In this document: positions 6,864 through 10,475 of the stretch, one piece after another
Numbering within the stretch: position 1 is the stretch's first letter
Layout: each line of letters opens with the position of its first letter
From: Xanthobacteraceae bacterium
GTDB lineage: Bacteria > Pseudomonadota > Alphaproteobacteria > Rhizobiales > Xanthobacteraceae
Direction of reading: 5' to 3'
Assembly: GCA_030043285.1 (NCBI GenBank)
Contig: JASHXZ010000381.1
Span: 1 to 10,475, forward strand
Length of the DNA stretch: 10,475 nt
Translations under genes and position numbers: made by a program
The notes under the pieces: model-generated
Told to the model about the DNA's origin: nothing
What the model saw: the letters and a program-made list of their open reading frames with translations, nothing else
The model's database searches: none

Positions 6864-7448
6864 ATGCACAACAAATTAGAATTGGGGGCAGCCGTAGTCG
6901 CTTTCGGCATGCTCGCTGCTCCGGCCGCGCACGCGAAGATGCAATTGACCAGTGCAGAAGTGAAAAACGGCTCGACTATCAAGAACGAGCAGGTGTTTAA
7001 GGGATTCGGCTGCACCGGCGACAATATTTCCCCGTCGTTGAGTTGGACAGGGGCGCCAAACGGAACAAAGAGCTTTGCGATTTCGATTTATGATCCGGAT
7101 GCTCCGACCGGCAGCGGCTGGTGGCACTGGGTCGTTTTCAACATTCCGGCCTCCACCACGTCGATCGCAAAGAACGCCGGCGACGTGAACGCCAAGATCA
7201 TGCCGGCGGGCGCCATCCAGAGCCGGACCGATTTCGGCTCGAACGGCTATGGTGGCCCCTGTCCGCCGCCCGGCGACAAGCCGCATCACTACCACGTCAC
7301 CGTATTCGCAGTTGACGTTGATAAGCTCCCCGACGCGCAGGATCAGAACGCATCGGCGGCGCTCGTCGGCTTCGACCTGCATTTCCACACGCTCGGAAAG
7401 GCGAGCCTGGTCGGGCTCTACGGACGCCCCGCCGAGAAGAAGAAGTAG
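6864..7448 (+). CDS. Secreted YbhB/YbcL-family (PEBP, Raf kinase inhibitor-like) protein
   Basis: The 194-residue protein has a signal peptide (residues 1-24, ending 'AAHA' before Lys25) and then a single phosphatidylethanolamine-binding-protein fold. Family motifs are '[12 protein letters not shown]' at 50-61, 'YDPDAP' at 76-81 and '[21 protein letters not shown]' spanning roughly 131-151, the conserved anion-pocket region. Bacterial members (YbhB, YbcL) are periplasmic or cytoplasmic proteins of poorly known function; a ligand cannot be assigned. Two adjacent ATGs are possible. I prefer 6864 because GGGAGG (6853-6858) lies 5 bases before it, while the ATG at 6861 is too close. The length is usual for an exported member. 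It appears monocistronic, with a strong stem-loop 23 bases after its stop. Confidence 0.93.
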   Translation: MHNKLELGAAVVAFGMLAAPAAHAKMQLTSAEVKNGSTIKNEQVFKGFGCTGDNISPSLSWTGAPNGTKSFAISIYDPDAPTGSGWWHWVVFNIPASTTSIAKNAGDVNAKIMPAGAIQSRTDFGSNGYGGPCPPPGDKPHHYHVTVFAVDVDKLPDAQDQNASAALVGFDLHFHTLGKASLVGLYGRPAEKKK

Positions 7449-7471
7449 GGACTCCTTTCGGCGCTCGGCCA

Positions 7472-7500
7472 CTGCCGTTCGCTGCGAGAGCGAACGGCAG
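7472..7500 (+). terminator. Stem-loop downstream of the PEBP gene (terminator-like, no T-tract)
   Basis: CTGCCGTTCGCT and AGCGAACGGCAG form a perfect 12-base stem around a 5-base loop (GCGAG), starting 23 bases after the stop codon. The position and stability suit transcript termination or 3'-end protection. No run of T follows, so intrinsic termination is uncertain. Confidence 0.55.
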
Positions 7501-7894
7501 GTCCCGTCAGACGAGCCGACCCCGCTTGAGCATCGCGCCGGTGGGCGCGCTTCCGGCCCCTTTCGCTCGCAAAACGAGCACCCGAAAATTGTTCGCGATA
7601 TCCGACGGGCACGGCCCGCCGAGGGCATGCATACTTGGCGTGCCTATGCCGATCTGTGTGCTCTTAAGGCCCATCGTGAGCGGCTACGGGATGCCGACCT
7701 AAAGCTATTTCGCGGTCCTCGTTCTGATTCGCTCCCCGTAAAAGAGGGGCCTCAGTCGCATCATCGACTTTCGACGTGGCAGCCTGCAATCAAGACGCCA
7801 AAACCAGCCGCGCGAATGTGACATTTTTACACCGGTCGACGGAAAAATGGCCTTTCGCGGTGAAGAATGAGACTTGGAAATGGCCATGCCCGCG

Positions 7895-7911
7895 CACTCT
7901 AAGCTAGAGTG
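7895..7911. promoter_or_regulatory. Inverted repeat upstream of the barrel gene (possible operator)
   Basis: CACTCTA-AGC-TAGAGTG is a perfect 7-base inverted repeat with a 3-base centre, about 180 bases before the barrel gene. A TTGGAA at 7874-7879 lies 16-18 bases ahead of CTCTAA/TCTAAG inside the repeat, so the repeat may overlap a -10 element and serve as a regulator site. Regulator unknown. Confidence 0.3.
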
Positions 7912-8093
7912 TCGCTGTTAATCTTACCGTTCTGGGCAATAGGCCAGGAGCGACGCGCGATCGGGCGACAGAGCGTGAAGCGACGGCAGGATGGGGGAGC
8001 GACCCCGACAGGCAAGACCAGGCGAGTCGGGTTGGAGGAATCGGAGCGGCGGAAACCACGGACTTGGGCCGCTCCAAAGGCAGGGGGTTCCAG

Positions 8094-9251
8094 ATGTCTA
8101 AAACTCGATCTCTATTCGCGCTGCTGTCTGGTTGCGTTTTGGCGCTTAGTATGGGGGCAACAGCGGCACTTGCGGCCGACATGAATCTCCCGGTCAAGGC
8201 ACCGCCAGCACCGCCGCCGCCGCCATCGAATTGGATCGCCTTTATCGAGGCGAACTACGAGTTTGGCCAGGTCAATCCGCAGGGCCAAGCGGTCTATAAG
8301 GAGGGTGACTATAACGTCGTCGCTGGCGCGGTCCTGAGCCTCTACAAGAACCAGTCCGGCTTCATCAACAGTTGGACGGTCGGCGGCCTCGGAATAATGG
8401 ATTTTGCCGCCAACTCGACCCTCGGTCCAAGTGACTCGTTCTGGGCCAACAGCAATCCCACCCAGGGTGGCGGCGGCCTCTACTATATTTTGAGCGCGAA
8501 TACGAGCGTCGGGTTTGCACAGAACTGGACGCTGACTGAATCGTTTTATCACCTCGCCGGCACCAACGCTAACGGCGCTATTACAAACAGCAACAACGCC
8601 AAAGGGGCGATACAACCGGCAAACTGTACATGGGGCGCCTTTGCCCCAGGCGCTCAGTTCGGTTGTCTCGATCTTCCGGCCTGGTACTGGAACGAACTGA
8701 AACTGTCATTCAGTGACGGACCGATCACGCATTGGCCGATCTCGTTCAATCCCTATATCACCTGGTACGCTGAGCTTTTCCCCTCCGGCCTCACAGGCGA
8801 ACTGGGCACCAGCACCTCGGCGGCCTGCTTTAGCTGCAATTCCCAGAGCAGCGATTTCATCATCGGCATGACGCCGACGGTCAGTCTGCAGCAGTTCTGG
8901 GGAATCCCGGTTACCCTGACGGCGCCGACATGGTTCACGGTCGGACCGAAATCATTCTGGCAGGGGAATACGGGGGCTTCGGGCACGCCCGCCTTTGCTA
9001 GCGGTTGCGTCGAAAACGGGCCGAATTGTTCAACCAGCAATTTTGGCGTGTTCACGACCGGACTTACCGCCACGTGGGCTCTGACATCCATCCCGGCGCA
9101 ATACGGCCACTGGCATGTCAAAGCCGGCTTCCAATGGTACGATATCATCAATCAAGCGTTGCAAGAAGACAACCTGGTCACTTATGGCAGCTCGTTCGGC
9201 TTGCAACAGAATATCGTCACCGGCTTTCTGGGCCTTGGTGTAGGGTTCTGA
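8094..9251 (+). CDS. Exported outer-membrane beta-barrel protein of unknown specificity
   Basis: The 385-residue protein has a clear signal peptide (cleavage likely after 'ALA' at 25-27), a short Pro-rich linker (36-44, 'APPAPPPPP'), and then alternating aromatic/polar segments typical of outer-membrane strands, such as 'WIAFIEANYEFG' at 47-58 and 'FNPYITWYAELF' at 218-229. It ends in Phe ('GLGVGF'), the usual signal for barrel assembly by the BAM machinery. Asn, Gly, Ser and aromatic residues are abundant. Six Cys in the mature part fall into three close pairs (178/191, 245/248, 305/312), probably loop disulfides. The 'AADMNLPVKAPP' start resembles that of many Bradyrhizobium-type outer-membrane proteins. 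I cannot name its family or substrate; porin, adhesin or structural roles remain possible. The ATG at 8094 follows AGGGGG (8082-8087) at 6 bases. It is monocistronic and ends at a strong terminator. Confidence 0.85.
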   Translation: MSKTRSLFALLSGCVLALSMGATAALAADMNLPVKAPPAPPPPPSNWIAFIEANYEFGQVNPQGQAVYKEGDYNVVAGAVLSLYKNQSGFINSWTVGGLGIMDFAANSTLGPSDSFWANSNPTQGGGGLYYILSANTSVGFAQNWTLTESFYHLAGTNANGAITNSNNAKGAIQPANCTWGAFAPGAQFGCLDLPAWYWNELKLSFSDGPITHWPISFNPYITWYAELFPSGLTGELGTSTSAACFSCNSQSSDFIIGMTPTVSLQQFWGIPVTLTAPTWFTVGPKSFWQGNTGASGTPAFASGCVENGPNCSTSNFGVFTTGLTATWALTSIPAQYGHWHVKAGFQWYDIINQALQEDNLVTYGSSFGLQQNIVTGFLGLGVGF

Positions 9252-9306
9252 TCGGCTGATCCATCGGGGCGCCTTGGTAAGGAGGCGCCACGGTGCTAGA
9301 ATTCAG

Positions 9307-9335
9307 GCGCGGGTCCAACCGGACCCGCGCTTTTT
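9307..9335 (+). terminator. Intrinsic (Rho-independent) terminator after the barrel gene
   Basis: GCGCGGGTCC-AACC-GGACCCGCGC is a perfect 10-base GC-rich stem with a 4-base loop, followed immediately by TTTTT (9331-9335). It lies 55 bases after the barrel stop codon and 64 bases before the next gene. A smaller GGCGCC-(10)-GGCGCC hairpin at 9268-9289 precedes it. Confidence 0.93.
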
Positions 9336-9399
9336 CGTTACCGATTTGGGCCGGTGCCGTTTGGCGGTAGCACGTCCCGAGCGCGAGGGAGGAGCATCG

Positions 9400-9657
9400 A
9401 TGAGAATCGCTGTGATGACGGCCACGGCAATTGCACTCTTGACGATACCGGCCCACGCACAGACCCTCCCCGGGCAGGCCCCCTGGACGACTTTGCCCAA
9501 GATGAACAATTCCGATAACTCGGACGAGCAGAAGCCGGCCACAACGAAGCCCAACGAAAAAGCGTACAGATCTGCGTTGGACAGCATTGCGCCGAAGCAA
9601 GCCCCCGATCCTTGGGGCAATGTGCGCCAGAAACCGCAGGCGAATGGTTCGCGGTAG
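9400..9657 (+). CDS. Small exported protein of unknown function ('DPWG' C-terminus)
   Basis: The gene encodes 85 residues. Residues 1-20 form a signal peptide ending 'AHA' before Gln21, so the mature product of about 65 residues should be periplasmic or secreted. The mature part is hydrophilic, rich in Asn, Lys, Pro and Asp, with no membrane segment. The C-terminal pattern 'KAYRSALDSI' (54-63) followed by 'APDPWGNVR' (68-76) recalls small uncharacterised exported proteins that I have seen in Rhizobiales genomes; no function is known to me. The ATG at 9400 follows a strong GGGAGGAG (9387-9394). It lies downstream of the barrel terminator, so it probably has its own promoter, though I see no convincing one between 9336 and 9386. 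The gene after it is convergent. Confidence 0.75.
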   Translation: MRIAVMTATAIALLTIPAHAQTLPGQAPWTTLPKMNNSDNSDEQKPATTKPNEKAYRSALDSIAPKQAPDPWGNVRQKPQANGSR

Positions 9658-9753
9658 CGTCCAGCTCCGCGCAACCGCAGACTTGCGGGATTGGCATTGA
9701 GAGCAGGAATGCGCCGCCTTGGCGCTGGTGCCTAGCCGCAGGCTCCGGCCCGC

Positions 9754-10475
9754 CTACAAGTCCTGTAATCGCTTCTTTTCGGCAACGACTCGTTCGAGCA
9801 GGGGAGCCGGCGTGCACTCGGCACCCATGGTGGCCTCGAATCGCTTGAGTGTCGCCAGCACCTTGTCCGGCCCGATCAGGTCCGCATAGAACATCGGGCC
9901 GCCGCGATAGACCGGCCAGCCGTAGCCGTTGATCCAGACCACGTCGATGTCGGATGCGCGCTGCGCCTTGCCTTCTTCGAGGATTTTGGCACCCTCATTG
10001 ATCATCGGATAGATGCAGCGCTCGAGAATCTCGTCGTCGGAGATGGCGCGGCGGTTGACACCCTTCTTGGCGGCGAAATCGAGGATGATCTTCTCCACCA
10101 CCGGCGAAGGCTTGGCGCTACGCGCATCGTCATAGTCGTAGAAACCGGCGCCGGTCTTCTGCCCGCGCCGATCCATCTCGCACAGGATTTCCCGAATGGT
10201 CGACGACGAGCTGGCCGCTTTCGACCAGCCGATGTCGAGGCCGGCGAGATCGCTCATGGCGAACGGACCCATCGGCAAGCCGAAATCGTAGATCACGCGG
10301 TCGACGTCCCACGGCATGGCGCCCTCGAGGATGAGCTTTTGCGCCTCGCGCTGGCGCTGAGTCAGCATGCGGTTGCCGACAAAGCCGTGGCACACGCCGA
10401 CCAGCACGCCGATCTTGCCGATCTTGCGGGCGAGCTGCATGGCGGTGGCGATCACCGGCTTCGCGGTCTTCGCCC
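9754..10475 (-). CDS. 3-hydroxyacyl-CoA dehydrogenase, C-terminal part (5' end outside window)
   Basis: The frame is open to the right edge and gives the last 239 residues. It matches the C-terminal portion of FadB/FadJ-type multifunctional enzymes, or of a stand-alone 3-hydroxyacyl-CoA dehydrogenase, which oxidise 3-hydroxyacyl-CoA with NAD+ in beta-oxidation. 'PVIATAMQLARKIGKIGVLV' followed by 'CHGFVGNRML' is the typical junction into the first C-terminal dehydrogenase domain, with 'GLPMGPFAMSDLAGLDIGW' further on. A second such domain follows, with 'RCIYPMINEGAKILEEG' and 'GYGWPVYRGGPMFYAD'. Two tandem C-terminal domains favour the large fused enoyl-CoA hydratase/dehydrogenase form. An internal GTG at 10455 is not the start, because coding sequence continues past it to the window edge. 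It is convergent to the small exported-protein gene, with 96 bases between stops and no clear terminator. Confidence 0.93.
   Translation of the reverse strand, partial: AKTAKPVIATAMQLARKIGKIGVLVGVCHGFVGNRMLTQRQREAQKLILEGAMPWDVDRVIYDFGLPMGPFAMSDLAGLDIGWSKAASSSSTIREILCEMDRRGQKTGAGFYDYDDARSAKPSPVVEKIILDFAAKKGVNRRAISDDEILERCIYPMINEGAKILEEGKAQRASDIDVVWINGYGWPVYRGGPMFYADLIGPDKVLATLKRFEATMGAECTPAPLLERVVAEKKRLQDL

Larger units (their letters stand above)
7449..8093. other. 645-base spacer before the barrel gene; no convincing gene
   Basis: It contains the stem-loop at 7472-7500, a minor GCTCG-(5)-CGAGC hairpin at 7565-7579, an inverted repeat at 7895-7911 and a weak CCCGAC/GTCGGG pair at 8004-8031. 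Frames that cross it (7249-7821 plus, 7705-7887 minus, 7909-8184 plus) show no domain motifs and lack good ribosome sites. The AT-richer stretch around 7820-7890 differs a little from its surroundings and may hold the control region of the barrel gene. Confidence 0.4.

Noticed and set aside
7820..7890. Insertion-sequence remnant in the AT-richer stretch before the barrel gene
   Set aside because: No transposase fragment, terminal repeats or target duplication could be recognised by eye.

Overview
The window looks like a stretch of chromosome from a GC-rich alphaproteobacterium, most likely in the order Hyphomicrobiales (a Bradyrhizobium/Rhodopseudomonas/Pseudolabrys-like organism). That placement is inferred from codon and base composition, the kind of genes present (a DmdB-like acyl-CoA ligase, BluB, a stand-alone MetE-like protein, an outer-membrane barrel starting with a 'MNLPVKAPP' stretch, a small exported 'DPWG' protein) and the purine-rich ribosome binding sites. 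It is not a database result.

Layout from left to right. Bases 1-192 are the 3' end of a cytochrome c gene (+). Convergent to it are two minus-strand genes: a VOC-fold ring-cleaving dioxygenase (1008-1949) followed by bluB (234-905), which makes the lower ligand of vitamin B12. A 291-base divergent spacer leads to a plus-strand acyl-CoA ligase of the medium-chain/DmdB type (2241-3872). Convergent to that is a minus-strand, Pro/Ala-rich lipoprotein with a duplicated 45-residue motif (3955-4614). A 623-base spacer with no convincing gene separates it from a plus-strand MetE-like zinc methyltransferase (5238-6410). Next come a 453-base spacer with a striking 56-base hairpin, a secreted PEBP (YbhB/YbcL) protein (6864-7448), a 645-base spacer with two inverted repeats, an exported outer-membrane beta-barrel protein (8094-9251) ending at a textbook terminator, and a small exported protein (9400-9657). 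The window closes inside a minus-strand 3-hydroxyacyl-CoA dehydrogenase (9754 to the right edge).

The genes do not form one pathway. Most are single transcription units. The only plausible operon is the dioxygenase-bluB pair. The acyl-CoA ligase and the 3-hydroxyacyl-CoA dehydrogenase both belong to acyl-CoA (beta-oxidation type) metabolism but lie about 6 kb apart in opposite directions. Three consecutive plus-strand genes (PEBP, barrel, small protein) all encode exported products.

I found no mobile element, CRISPR array, tRNA/rRNA gene, toxin-antitoxin pair, phage gene or obvious defence system, and nothing I can defend as a new multi-gene system. The best leads are non-coding or protein-architecture oddities: the 6438-6493 hairpin, the duplicated-motif lipoprotein, a Shine-Dalgarno-led mini-ORF that runs through the terminator at 9307-9335, and a barrel protein with three closely spaced cysteine pairs.
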